A stretch of 64,000 bases of DNA. Source: JAQUBU01 sp036677685. GTDB taxonomy: Bacteria > Bacillota > Syntrophomonadia > Syntrophomonadales > Syntrophomonadaceae. Both the position numbers and the translations under genes were made by a program. Shown piece after piece: positions 45,510 to 54,744 of the stretch; position 1 is the first letter of the stretch; each line of letters begins with the position of its first letter. Location of the stretch: the NCBI GenBank assembly GCA_036677685.1, contig JAVBWA010000040.1:9558-73557 (forward strand), read 5' to 3'. The notes beneath the pieces are model-generated. The model saw nothing but the letters and a program-made list of their open reading frames with translations, was not told the origin of the DNA and made no database searches.

Positions 45510-46340
45510 ATGGAATTTAGCCCGAAAAAGACAAGCGGGATTATTTACGGATTGATTATGGGTGTAGTGATATTTGGTTTTTGTTTTTGGGGAATTGGTT
45601 TTTCTTTAGGACCTGATGACCGTACTTTGAAGATAATGCTCTATATACCGGCATATCTGTTTTTATTTATTTACCTGATTTTAATTACCGGACTTTTAAA
45701 TATGACGTATCGGGCGGAAGAAGACGGTTTGCTGATAAAATGGGGGATAGCCCGCATAAGGATTCCATGGGATGAGATTAAAAATATAAATCGGATTACC
45801 GGCAAGAGCAATATGTCATCATTGTTCGGCAGCAGCTGGCATGGCTATATGATTGGTCTTTATACAGTCAATGGGGTAGGAGCTGTCCGGATGTTTGCCA
45901 CCTTTCCGGAAAAAGGCTTTATATATCTTAAAACTTCCCGGGGATTTTATGGATTGACACCCGCCGACCCCAAATTAATTGATATTATTTCCGAAAAATC
46001 GGGGATCTATATTGATACCGTGGACATGGATGAAATGGACCCCGAAATCAAGGGCAAGAGCATGCAGGATGATGGTTTTTACAGGATACTTCTAAGTTTA
46101 AATATCTTCTTTTTAGGTTTGTTTGCCGCCTATCTGGCTGTATTTTTCCCTGGATCAGGTGCGCCGCCCTTTGTGGTTTTACTTCTAGTCCTGGCAGTAG
46201 CCCTATTCTTCTTTAGCATCGGCAATGCCGGGCGGCTCTATCAATTCAGTCAAACCGGCGGTTATATGCTTCTCGCGCTGGGATTGGCGGTAACCGGTAT
46301 ATTTCTCATCCTGTCATTGTCCGAAATCACACTGAAATGA
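45510..46340 (+). CDS. PH-domain membrane protein
   Basis: About 276 residues with two N-terminal helices, a soluble bacterial PH-like domain (about 75-180, with ADDGLLIKWGIARIRIPW-type and GFYGLTPADPKLID segments) and two or three C-terminal helices. The function is unknown. I chose the ATG at 45510, behind AGAGGGGGAG; translation starting earlier would run through the repeat. It could be followed by ychF in the same transcript, about 110 bases on. Confidence 0.7.
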   Translation: MEFSPKKTSGIIYGLIMGVVIFGFCFWGIGFSLGPDDRTLKIMLYIPAYLFLFIYLILITGLLNMTYRAEEDGLLIKWGIARIRIPWDEIKNINRITGKSNMSSLFGSSWHGYMIGLYTVNGVGAVRMFATFPEKGFIYLKTSRGFYGLTPADPKLIDIISEKSGIYIDTVDMDEMDPEIKGKSMQDDGFYRILLSLNIFFLGLFAAYLAVFFPGSGAPPFVVLLLVLAVALFFFSIGNAGRLYQFSQTGGYMLLALGLAVTGIFLILSLSEITLK

Positions 46341-46453
46341 TGAACTTATTATAAGCATGACGATTTCACTATTAATAATATATATTATGTAAACCAATTG
46401 CCCCATCGAAAGACCGGTGAGCAAAAAACTGGGTTAAGAGAGGACAGAATTAC

Positions 46454-47518
46454 ATGCAACTTGGAATAATAGGGATGCCCCTGGTCGGTAAAACCACCAT
46501 ATTTGAACTGCTTACCGAAAGCAGGGAAAAAGTTGTGAGCAGTGCCAAAACGAATACGGGGATGGCCAGGGTCCCGGATGTGAGAATTGATTATTTGTCA
46601 GGAATGTTCAAACCCAAAAAAACAAGCTATGCACAATTGGAAATACTGGATATACCAGGACTCGTGCCCGGTGCTGAAAAAGCGGCGGCGGTTTTTCTGG
46701 AAGCAGTAAGACAGGCCGATGCTCTCCTGCATGTGGTGAGGATTTTCGATGATCCGTCCATACCTACACTAAGCGGCGATATCAGCCCTATAAAAGATAT
46801 TGAAACTATTAATTATGAACTTCTGCTAGCCGATTTGGATTTGATTGAAAAACGCATCGAAAGGATCAATAAGAATAAAAAAAGAAACCAGATGCTAGAT
46901 GAATTAGCCTTATTGGAAAGATTAAAAGAAGCGCTGGAGGACGAGAAGCCTCTGTCATCTGTGGAAATAAATAATGATGAGCAGGAACTGCTGGTTAATT
47001 ATCGTTTCCTTACCACCAAGCCGCTATTGATTGCACTTAATGTAGCTGAAGATGATTTAATAAATAAGAATTATCCCCAAAGAGATGAAATATTCAAGTT
47101 TTCTGAGGAATATAAGCTCCCTGTCCTGGAGATTTCCGCCGGCATAGAAAGGGAGATAGCCGAGTTGGATGGTGAAGAAAGAGACATCTTCATGGCGGAG
47201 GCAGGCATTGAGGAAGCGGGTATAGTAAAGATCTGCCGTAGTATGTATCATCGACTGGGTCTTATTTCATTTTTCACAGTGGGCGAAGACGAAGTAAAGG
47301 CCTGGACTATTGAACAGGGTAGCGTGGCCCGTAAAGCTGCGGGTAAAATCCATTCCGACATTGAAAGAGGCTTTATCCGGGCAGAAGTAGTTGAATACCA
47401 ACATTTGAAGGACCTTGGCAATATGGCGGCAGTTCGTGAGAAAGGTTTATTCCGCTTGGAAGGGAAAGAGTACCTGGTTAAAGACGGAGATATTATACAT
47501 TTTAGATTCAATGTTTAG
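46454..47518 (+). CDS. ychF: YchF/Obg-like ATPase
   Basis: A 354-residue P-loop NTPase of the YchF subfamily, which binds ATP and ribosomes. The P-loop is GMPLVGKTT, the G3 motif is DIPGLVPGA, and the G4 position is ALNVAEDD (NxxE-type), characteristic of YchF. A helical insert (about 125-190) and a C-terminal TGS domain (EVKAWTIEQGSVARKAAGKIHSD-like region) complete it. It is close to the usual 363 residues, slightly shorter. Confidence 0.9.
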   Translation: MQLGIIGMPLVGKTTIFELLTESREKVVSSAKTNTGMARVPDVRIDYLSGMFKPKKTSYAQLEILDIPGLVPGAEKAAAVFLEAVRQADALLHVVRIFDDPSIPTLSGDISPIKDIETINYELLLADLDLIEKRIERINKNKKRNQMLDELALLERLKEALEDEKPLSSVEINNDEQELLVNYRFLTTKPLLIALNVAEDDLINKNYPQRDEIFKFSEEYKLPVLEISAGIEREIAELDGEERDIFMAEAGIEEAGIVKICRSMYHRLGLISFFTVGEDEVKAWTIEQGSVARKAAGKIHSDIERGFIRAEVVEYQHLKDLGNMAAVREKGLFRLEGKEYLVKDGDIIHFRFNV

Positions 47519-47555
47519 AGCTATTATAATACTTATATAAGTTGCAGTCCTAATT

Positions 47556-47581
47556 TGCCAGCACTAAGCTGGCATTTTTTT
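47556..47581 (+). terminator. ychF terminator
   Basis: TGCCAGC (47556-47562) and GCTGGCA (47568-47574) flank ACTAA and precede seven T residues. Confidence 0.85.
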
Positions 47582-47663
47582 ATGCGTATAAAGGACTTAT
47601 AATGACACCGACTAATTTCATAACACATATTATTAGATAAAGTACTTCCAAAGGAGTTTCAAA

Positions 47664-48773
47664 ATGCGTAATATCAGTGATTATTCATGTATTATCGGCG
47701 TACTAAACAGCTCTGAAATGACGGAGGGGGGTTATCCAAAAGGAAAAAAAGCTAAACTGTACAAGGAAATGGCTGCTTATGCAGAAGAGCAAAATGTTTT
47801 CGTATACTTCTTTTTCGCCGATAATGTTGATTGGAAACAAAGGCAGATCAAAGGCTTCAGTTGGGCGCGGAATCACCGTTGGGTTAGCAGCGTTTACCCA
47901 ATACCTGATATTGTGTATAACCGCATAAGGTTTCGAAGCATTGAAGGACGAATTCAGATAAGAAACTTATTGCAAAAATTTGAACAAGATCAGCATGTTT
48001 ACTTATTTAACAGCCGTTTTTTAAACAAATGGGAAATTAATCAGGCAATAAGCAAATATCCTGCGGAAAAGGCATTACTTCCACCTACCGAACTATTCAA
48101 TAAACAAAGCCTAAAGGAGTTCTTAAGTGATTATAATGAAATTTACTTAAAACCGGTTAATGGCTCGGTTGGGAAAGGCATAATCAAAATAGTATCAAAT
48201 AGTAATCACTATCTATATGCCCAGGCTCAACCAAAGAAAATTAGCTGGCACAAATGCACCTCATTTAGTAGTCTGTATGAACAACTAAAACAATTGGACG
48301 TATCAGACAATCAATATCTGGTACAAAAAGCCATTGATCTGGCACGTTATGACGGAAAAATGTTCGACCTGCGCAGCCAACTTCAGAAAAATGGCCAGGG
48401 GGAGTGGGTTTTGACAGGAATAGCTGTAAGAATCGCAGGTAAAAACCGCATCGTTACCCACATTCCCAATGGCGGTTCGGCAGGCTCCTATGAACAGATT
48501 ATTAAGCATATCTTTGGCAGTTCTCCAGAACAGGTTGAAGGGCTGAAATCCCAGTTAAATAACATCAGATTGAAAGTTCCGCTAATCCTTGAGAAAGAGT
48601 TGGGTATAAACCTGGCTGTCTTGTCGATGGATATCGGAGTTGATTCTAAAGGCAGAATGTGGGTGATTGAAGTTAACTCTAAACCGGCGAGTTTTGACGA
48701 GGACGATATAAGGCATAGACATCTCAAATACCTCATAGATTATTGTCTATATGTGAATCGGAATAAAAGATGA
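47664..48773 (+). CDS. YheC/YheD-family ATP-grasp protein, copy 3 (short form)
   Basis: A 369-residue relative of the two genes at 39-42 kb that lacks their N-terminal domain. It starts at the equivalent of GPVVGIMLEE (CIIGVLNSSEMTEGG). It keeps YLKPVNGSVGKGIIKI and LSMDIGVDSKGRMWVIEVNSKPA. The ATG follows AAAGGAGTTTC. A CATATTATT sequence at 47626-47634 resembles the one before copy 1. It forms a pair with the amidoligase gene, 12 bases apart. Probable role: ATP-dependent ligation (inferred). Confidence 0.85.
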   Translation: MRNISDYSCIIGVLNSSEMTEGGYPKGKKAKLYKEMAAYAEEQNVFVYFFFADNVDWKQRQIKGFSWARNHRWVSSVYPIPDIVYNRIRFRSIEGRIQIRNLLQKFEQDQHVYLFNSRFLNKWEINQAISKYPAEKALLPPTELFNKQSLKEFLSDYNEIYLKPVNGSVGKGIIKIVSNSNHYLYAQAQPKKISWHKCTSFSSLYEQLKQLDVSDNQYLVQKAIDLARYDGKMFDLRSQLQKNGQGEWVLTGIAVRIAGKNRIVTHIPNGGSAGSYEQIIKHIFGSSPEQVEGLKSQLNNIRLKVPLILEKELGINLAVLSMDIGVDSKGRMWVIEVNSKPASFDEDDIRHRHLKYLIDYCLYVNRNKR

Positions 48774-48785
48774 GGATGGTAACAA

Positions 48786-50387
48786 GTGAAATTAAACCTC
48801 TTATATTTGCCTAACGAAACTGGTGAGAAACTTTTAGAAAACTGTAAAAAGGAATGGGAAAAGGTAGCTGATAATGAAGTTGAGCTTGGAGGTTTCAAAT
48901 ACCTACTTATTGAGATAAATGATCCATACTACGGATTCGAAAGAAATATAAATACACCCCAGGCTATTAAGGTTTGTATCAATGAAGAAGTCATATCCGG
49001 AATACTGGCAGCCAATCGTATTTCTTATGGAATCAGCCAAGATGAAAGCATTATCAGAAGTTATAGTGTGCTGGTTTGTGACAATAACATTATATCAACC
49101 CAAGTAAAATATGCGTTTAAGAACAAGGAGCAGGTAAAATATATAAAGGAAACCGAAAACAATAAAGTTGCCCAAATGGCTAAGCGAATATTCCAACTAA
49201 TCGGGTTGGATTTAGGAATGATCAATATTTCTCTTACCGCCAAAAGAAGGTGGAGAATAATACAGGTAGATCCATCGCCGCTTATTCGAGATAAAGACCT
49301 CGAACAATTGGTTCGAAGATTAAAAAATATGTATAACTCCGAAGAATATCTGAAGAATAACGAAATCAAGATGGGTGCCGACCCGGAGTTTATGCTGTTC
49401 AATTCTAAAAATAATAAAATGCTTGCTGCCTCCGATTATTTTCCTCGTGATGGACAGGTTGGCTGTGATAATATTCGGGTTCCCAACCGTCAACAAAGGC
49501 CGGTGGCAGAAATACGACCAAAACCCGATGAATCTCCACTTAAACTGGTTGAAAACATTAAACAATCTTTGGTGTACGCCGGCCGCCTGGCCCCTTACCA
49601 AAATGTCAAATGGGTAGCCGGCAGCCAACCCATTGGAGCTTACTCTATCGGCGGTCATATTCACTTTAGCCGGATCAAGGCTAATGCCTGGTTCTTAAAT
49701 GCCTTGGATAATTACTTAACCATACCCATATTTCTTATTGAACAAGCAGGCACCGCTAGCAAACGCCGAAAAAAATACGGATATTTGGGTGATTATCGCT
49801 ATAAAGATCATGGAGGATTTGAATATCGAACTCCTGGCAGTTGGCTGGTTTCCAAAGAAATATGCACCGCGGTGCTCTGTTTGGCTAAAATTGTAGCCAG
49901 CAGTTATCCCTACCTAAATCAGAATTACCTTAACAACGTGGAGGCACAGAAGGCTTTTTATACGGGAGATCAGGAGTACTTTTACCAGATCTTTCCCAAA
50001 CTGTGGAAAGATATTGAAAAGACCGCGATGTTCAGCGAATATGAAGAACAATTAGAAACCTTTCCCAAAATGATTAATCAAGGTATACACTGGGATGAAA
50101 AAGCTGATATCCGCAAAGCCTGGAATATTCTTATCAGTCGAAGAAACAATACAGAAAAACCATCTCGTACAACATCGGAAGGAACCAGCTTTGATGCGAC
50201 TTCCGGACGAATTGGCACGAGCAACCGCAGTACAACCAGCAGTTCAATCATTCCGGCCGGTAATGTTACAATGAACCATACAGTCAGGCGTAACCAGGTT
50301 GTCATTAACAGTTCGAGGAGCAATAATGCCCGCACTGGGCGGATTACTGCTCCTCAACAGATAAGAAGGGCTCATTCGGTTCGTTAA
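48786..50387 (+). CDS. phiEco32-type COOH-NH2 amidoligase with ATP-grasp-like N-terminus
   Basis: A 533-residue protein. Residues about 195-440 match the phiEco32-like amidoligase type 2 fold of the glutamine-synthetase/GCS clan: MGADPEFMLF, PVAEIRPKP, GGHIHFS, FEYRTPGSW. The N-terminal region (about 1-190) ends AKRRWRIIQVDPSPLI, resembling the ATP-grasp C-terminal E-x-N strand, perhaps degenerate. A tail (about 455-533) is rich in Ser, Thr, Asn and Arg. It starts with GTG and is paired with copy 3; together they could build a peptide or isopeptide linkage. Confidence 0.8.
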   Translation: MKLNLLYLPNETGEKLLENCKKEWEKVADNEVELGGFKYLLIEINDPYYGFERNINTPQAIKVCINEEVISGILAANRISYGISQDESIIRSYSVLVCDNNIISTQVKYAFKNKEQVKYIKETENNKVAQMAKRIFQLIGLDLGMINISLTAKRRWRIIQVDPSPLIRDKDLEQLVRRLKNMYNSEEYLKNNEIKMGADPEFMLFNSKNNKMLAASDYFPRDGQVGCDNIRVPNRQQRPVAEIRPKPDESPLKLVENIKQSLVYAGRLAPYQNVKWVAGSQPIGAYSIGGHIHFSRIKANAWFLNALDNYLTIPIFLIEQAGTASKRRKKYGYLGDYRYKDHGGFEYRTPGSWLVSKEICTAVLCLAKIVASSYPYLNQNYLNNVEAQKAFYTGDQEYFYQIFPKLWKDIEKTAMFSEYEEQLETFPKMINQGIHWDEKADIRKAWNILISRRNNTEKPSRTTSEGTSFDATSGRIGTSNRSTTSSSIIPAGNVTMNHTVRRNQVVINSSRSNNARTGRITAPQQIRRAHSVR

Positions 50388-50388
50388 A

Positions 50389-51168
50389 TTACTTCATTTC
50401 CAGGCTGGACAGAAGTATTCCTGCGGCTTTTAATTGATAACCCACCCGGGTTGAAAGCAACTGTCTGGAACAAGTTTCAAAGATGAAGCTGTTCGCACCC
50501 AGATATTGAGCGGATGCACGTGACAAACTGCCTTTAACGGGATATGTAAGTAAACTAAATTTCTTATATGAGGTGCTTATGTTTTGGTTTAAGCTCGCGA
50601 CTATTTTCTGGGAAATGTTTCTGGTAGCTGAGTCGGGGTAATAAATCAGGCTTTGTCCGACGGAACTGCTGGATTTTAATTGAGTGTAATTGGCCCCTTC
50701 ATGCATATCCACCAGCCAGTCAACCTTGTACCTTTTTACAACATTGTAAATTTCTTTTGCAAGTCCAGTATCTGCCGAATCATTTGTACTTTGAGGAAAA
50801 CTGCGGTTTAGATCCTTTTCTCCGCTGACCCTGCGAACATCAGATTGAATTGCTCTTAAGTTGGCTTTAGGTAGAATCAGCAATGTGCCTTTATTTATTC
50901 TGTAATCCTTCAGAATGGAAGCAGCAGTATAACCTGCGGTTTCATTACCATGTACTCCGCTTACAAACATAACCACGGGTCCGGGATTGGAACTGCGGAT
51001 AATATAAAGCTGAGTTGCGTATTTTGTTCCTGAAGCAACGGTTTCCTGGGAGAGCACCGGGTATGAAGTTTGGGCGGCAGCCGAGTCAGATAATGTGGAA
51101 GCAATAGCCAATATACTCAGCAGCATAATAAGAGAGATATGTAAAAGGGTCTTACCTACTTTCTTCAA
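50389..51168 (-). CDS. Secreted zinc carboxypeptidase-like protein (AstE/AspA fold)
   Basis: A 259-residue protein with an N-terminal signal peptide (positive start, hydrophobic stretch to about residue 25, then SAAA). The catalytic fold matches M14/AstE-AspA: GVHGNE (Zn ligands His and Glu), the DLNRSFP substrate segment and DMHEG (Zn His). It would trim peptides or acyl groups outside the membrane. The TTG start follows AGGAAAGGAA. Its stop is one base from that of the amidoligase gene, so a functional link is plausible but not shown. Confidence 0.8.
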   Translation of the reverse strand: MKKVGKTLLHISLIMLLSILAIASTLSDSAAAQTSYPVLSQETVASGTKYATQLYIIRSSNPGPVVMFVSGVHGNETAGYTAASILKDYRINKGTLLILPKANLRAIQSDVRRVSGEKDLNRSFPQSTNDSADTGLAKEIYNVVKRYKVDWLVDMHEGANYTQLKSSSSVGQSLIYYPDSATRNISQKIVASLNQNISTSYKKFSLLTYPVKGSLSRASAQYLGANSFIFETCSRQLLSTRVGYQLKAAGILLSSLEMK

Positions 51169-51283
51169 CTTGTATCATTCCTTTCCTGATAAAAATCAAA
51201 ATAGTAAAAAAGTAAGCAAGAACAAGATTCAACAAGATTTTACATATATCCTGCTAAATAGACTCGCCAAAATATGGCAGTGA

Positions 51284-51592
51284 CTATTGAGGGCTAAAAT
51301 CGTCTTTAAGCACCTCATGTCTTATTCCCAATATTTCGATATCGGCAGCATAATTATAAAAGGTGTCTTTTATAGAATTGGTAATTAATTCTACCTCGGC
51401 TATTTGAGAACCAACTGCTGTGAATCCTATTAGGGAACGCTGCCAAAGATCATGATAATCGACTTCGCTAATCGAGACATTAAATCTCTTTCTAACCCTT
51501 GAAATAATACCATGGATAGACTTCCGTTTCTCTTTCAAACTCGAACAGTAAGGAAGGAATAACTCCGCCTGTCCATAAACTATATACAACAT
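51284..51592 (-). CDS. DUF503 family protein (YlxP-like)
   Basis: A 102-residue protein of the DUF503 family. It has the SLKEKRKSIHGIISRVRKRFNVSISEVDYHDLWQRS segment and the conserved C-terminal beta region (EILGIRHEVL). The function is unknown. I chose the ATG at 51592, preceded by GGGGGTTTTA. Downstream lies an AT-rich stretch before the secreted peptidase gene. Confidence 0.85.
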   Translation of the reverse strand: MLYIVYGQAELFLPYCSSLKEKRKSIHGIISRVRKRFNVSISEVDYHDLWQRSLIGFTAVGSQIAEVELITNSIKDTFYNYAADIEILGIRHEVLKDDFSPQ

Positions 51593-52240
51593 TAAAACCC
51601 CCAATTTCAGTCTCTAGCCATTCTACCAGGGAAATGCTTATGATGGCAAATGCATAGCGGCAGACCCGGTATCCCATGCCGGGATGAGTTCCCTACATTG
51701 GTGATCTAAAATAGGGGATCTACTGGGTGTATACTGCTGCGACATTTTTATAATGAAACAAACTATGAGCTTGCCTATACCGTTATAGAAAAAATAATAT
51801 TATTTCTATATCTGCAGGTACTTGCGGTACTTGCGGAATTTACATCAAAAGATATGAAAAAGTTAGAGGATAAATTTTGCCATTTTAAATATACCCGTGA
51901 AAAAGAAAAAGGCCCTTAAAAGCGCCATATTGCTAAATATTTTTTAATTCTCTATGTTCCTATAATGAACATTATGTAAACTAGACAATTTTTAATAAGG
52001 GAAGAGCCGTATTTCAGGCTTTTCCCTATTCGTCATTCCTGTTCAATAAGGATTATAATAATTATGCGAGGATTAATTCTTCTGATTATATAATGATCAG
52101 GCTTTGGGTCCTAGTTAATAATTTGAGTTTGCTTAATCAGTTTTCGAACGCAGTTGTTATATGTGGTCACTCTATAAACTTGGTCTCTCATGAGTGCTGC
52201 CAGATATGTCTCGATCTTTATAATGATTTGTCACCTTGTT
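51593..52240. other. AT-rich gene-poor interval with repeat copy
   Basis: About 650 bases. A 60-codon frame at about 51735-51920 reads as protein but has no start or motif. A CCCGG/CCGGG hairpin lies near 51665-51685. TGAACATTATGTAAACTA at 51966-51983 recurs at 53521-53538, and an AAGGGAAGAGCC-to-GGCTTTTCCCT stem follows at about 51997-52027. No gene is supported. Confidence 0.5.
51966..51983 (+). repeat. 18-bp direct repeat, left copy
   Basis: TGAACATTATGTAAACTA, identical to 53521-53538. The two flank the DUF3231 gene. The core ATTATGTAAAC recurs with variations near 46386 and 54353. Confidence 0.75.
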
Positions 52241-53308
52241 TTAATTAAGAGCATCACGGTCAGGAGCTAAGGGGGGCTGTTCCATCCACTTATTTTTAAT
52301 CATGAGTTTTGCTCCTTCATTTGCAAAAACGCCTACTTCTGCAATCATTTTGGCATACATGGCCGCCAAATCATGTCTTGGGTTCATTGACATAGACATA
52401 CCATAACTTTGCAGGCCAAGGGAAAGCATAAAATTACTATGATATAAAATCATTCTATCTGAAAACGGAGATTCAGTGCTATCTAAAACTTCTCCATCAA
52501 AGTTCGGTGGAACCGTAATATTTTCGTATAATAAGATTTTAGTTAAATCTTCGTAAAATTTATTGGAGAGGTTTTTCAATCTTGTAATGAATTGCTTGAT
52601 TTCCCTTGACTTAGCTACTTGACTATATCCTAATAATAATGCTTTTCCCAATGCATTTGACTGCGCATTAAAGAAAATATTGTTTATTTCTAATACTGAT
52701 AAAGGCCTTTTGTCCACAATAAAACCGGACAGGAAGTTCTGTTTCTTTACAAAGTCAACTTTTTTAGGAATAGGAATATACGGTGCTGGGACCGGAGTTC
52801 CTTTAACCTGCATTAATTCAGCAGCCTGCTGATTATGCATTACCAACCGGTCCAAACCATCTCTGAAAAATTCTCTCATGTCTTTTCGTGTACTATCTAT
52901 ATAAGAAAGAGAAAAAAATTGCAAAGAGACTTTTGCCATAGACTTCAACAATGGTACAAGAAAGCTGTCAGAGAATAGACGGGGAGCGTTTAAGTTGATG
53001 TCTTCGGAAGTAATTCCTCTTGGCACAGGAATACCTTCCTTTATAAAAACTGATTCTAGCAGGTAGAGGAAATCTTTGGTAGCATCGACCAAATTAATTA
53101 AGGTTGGCTTAATAATTGGGTCCTCCATATGCTTTAAAAAATATACAAAAACATGGTGGACAAATGATTCGCTGATATAAGCATTCCAAAGCGATCCTAT
53201 CTCGGCAGATGTGAGCCGGTCTTCTTGCACTTCATGCTGGTTGGTGTTTAACAATCCTTCAAATATTCTTGGGTTCTGTATATCTTGCTGGGTTTCGGTT
53301 TCGTTCAT
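52241..53308 (-). CDS. DUF3231 family protein
   Basis: A 355-residue soluble protein with two tandem DUF3231-type halves, each beginning with a helical segment (LTSAEIGSLWNAYISESFVHHVF, then PLSVLEINNIFFNAQSNALGKALLLGY). The family is common in sporulating Firmicutes and of unknown function. I chose the ATG at 53308, downstream of TTAGGAGGAAG. The gene is AT-rich relative to its neighbours and flanked by direct repeats, so it may be acquired (inferred). Confidence 0.8.
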   Translation of the reverse strand: MNETETQQDIQNPRIFEGLLNTNQHEVQEDRLTSAEIGSLWNAYISESFVHHVFVYFLKHMEDPIIKPTLINLVDATKDFLYLLESVFIKEGIPVPRGITSEDINLNAPRLFSDSFLVPLLKSMAKVSLQFFSLSYIDSTRKDMREFFRDGLDRLVMHNQQAAELMQVKGTPVPAPYIPIPKKVDFVKKQNFLSGFIVDKRPLSVLEINNIFFNAQSNALGKALLLGYSQVAKSREIKQFITRLKNLSNKFYEDLTKILLYENITVPPNFDGEVLDSTESPFSDRMILYHSNFMLSLGLQSYGMSMSMNPRHDLAAMYAKMIAEVGVFANEGAKLMIKNKWMEQPPLAPDRDALN

Positions 53309-53520
53309 AAAAAGATTCTTCCTCCTAATGAACAAGTTTTTTATAGTATAGTTAATTCAAAACGGCTTTATACTTCATTGCAGTATTCTCATATTTGGCA
53401 TATCTTCTCTTTCCAGTAATGGATCATATGCAAACAAAAGGCAAATGCCGGCAATAGCCTCTATCTCTGGTTTATTCGGTGTTAGAGGCATCTCCTCTTT
53501 TTTTATCTAATTTTGCGCAC

Positions 53521-53538
53521 TGAACATTATGTAAACTA
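53521..53538 (+). repeat. 18-bp direct repeat, right copy
   Basis: Identical to 51966-51983, and followed by AAGATTTTGATAACGGGGG and a run ending in CCCC (a possible hairpin). The 431 bases 53309-53739 around it otherwise lack a gene. Confidence 0.75.
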
Positions 53539-53739
53539 AGATTTTGATAACGGGGGAACCCCTATTTTATACCTTTACCCCCTGTTAACTTGCTCAACTA
53601 TTTTTTGATAAGATATTTTTTTTGATGGCCATAATGGACTGGTCATTTTTGATGGTGTTTCTGCAACGAGCTTTAAATCTGCTATTGCCAAAAAATTATC
53701 AGGCGTGAAAATAAGCATATGTTGCCGGGTATATGGCAG

Positions 53740-54204
53740 TTAATCATCACATCCGCAATCCGAGAGTGGTTGCTCTACTGCATTGTTAACGATCTCGTTG
53801 TAATGTTGCCGGGGCGTATGGTAAAAAATCGTAGGCCACCAATACCAAACAACTAGCATTAGTAATACCGGTAAAAAAGCAAGGGATTTTTTCTGCCATG
53901 TTACGGCGGCAAGCAATGCAAAACCAGCCGCGGTCATGCAATAACGGCATGGTACGATTGAAGAAAATGTCCAATCCCATAAGATATAGCTAACTAAAAC
54001 ACAATGTACGGCGACAGCACCCCATAGTAAGATATTTGTTCTATGGTAATTAAGCAAAACAGCAACAGCACAAATTGAGTAGTAAAAAATACCAAGATAA
54101 GCCAGGGCGTTACCCTTAAAATAAGCCGCGACTATAGCTCCAGCCAGCGCCAGAAGCACAAAAATCCTTTTGTCCAGATATGTTTTAAATGACACTTGAA
54201 TCAT
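53740..54204 (-). CDS. Hypothetical membrane protein with CxxC motif
   Basis: A 154-residue membrane protein with about four helices. A VPCRYC pair sits in a short loop (about residues 85-88), and the C-terminus ends CGCDD. The layout recalls small thiol-redox membrane proteins such as DsbB or VKOR, but no family is certain. The start at 54204 lies near a modest ribosome-binding site. It may belong to the accessory region. Confidence 0.55.
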   Translation of the reverse strand: MIQVSFKTYLDKRIFVLLALAGAIVAAYFKGNALAYLGIFYYSICAVAVLLNYHRTNILLWGAVAVHCVLVSYILWDWTFSSIVPCRYCMTAAGFALLAAVTWQKKSLAFLPVLLMLVVWYWWPTIFYHTPRQHYNEIVNNAVEQPLSDCGCDD

Positions 54205-54744
54205 CCCTATTTAGATTGATAGATAATATTTATTAATTTTATTATATATTCTCATAATCCGACAGATATGTAAACTTGCTTAGAATAAAAAAAGGCGCGC
54301 TTTACCGAGCTTTTTGCCAACGCTTCCATAAATTGAGCTTATTGATTATATTATTATGTAAACCAGGAAGTTCTCTATAAGCGTAGGTCATTATGACTCA
54401 TTCTATAATTAGTAAAATAATAACATTAATTATTGATTACCATGGGAGTGTGAATAAAATAGTTGATTAAAAATATTAGTTACCTAGTAGTGCGGCATGC
54501 TCCTTAAGAGCCACCAGGTATAATTTACCCTCCCCTTTCTTTTGGAGGGTCTTACAGGCTGAATTGGAACTCTCAGATAATGGTAAATGGATTGCGGCGG
54601 ATCAAGGTGTTCAATGAGACCGGGATGTATGATACCAGCCGCCTGAACAGTTTTCTTTTATAGGCGGGCGGGGGGCAGTTGGGTGAAAAGATGTCGATAA
54701 CCCTTTCCCTTCATCAAGCTCTCCTCATCAAAACACGGCAACCT
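54205..54744. other. Gene-free interval with possible pseudogene fragment
   Basis: About 540 bases. A variant TTATTATGTAAACCA lies near 54351. A hairpin ACCCTCC/GGAGGGT (54527-54550) is present. The open stretch 54553-54663 reads YRLNWNSQIMVNGLRRIKVF then NETGMYDTSRLNSFLL; it looks coding but lacks a complete gene. I could not assign it. Confidence 0.4.
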
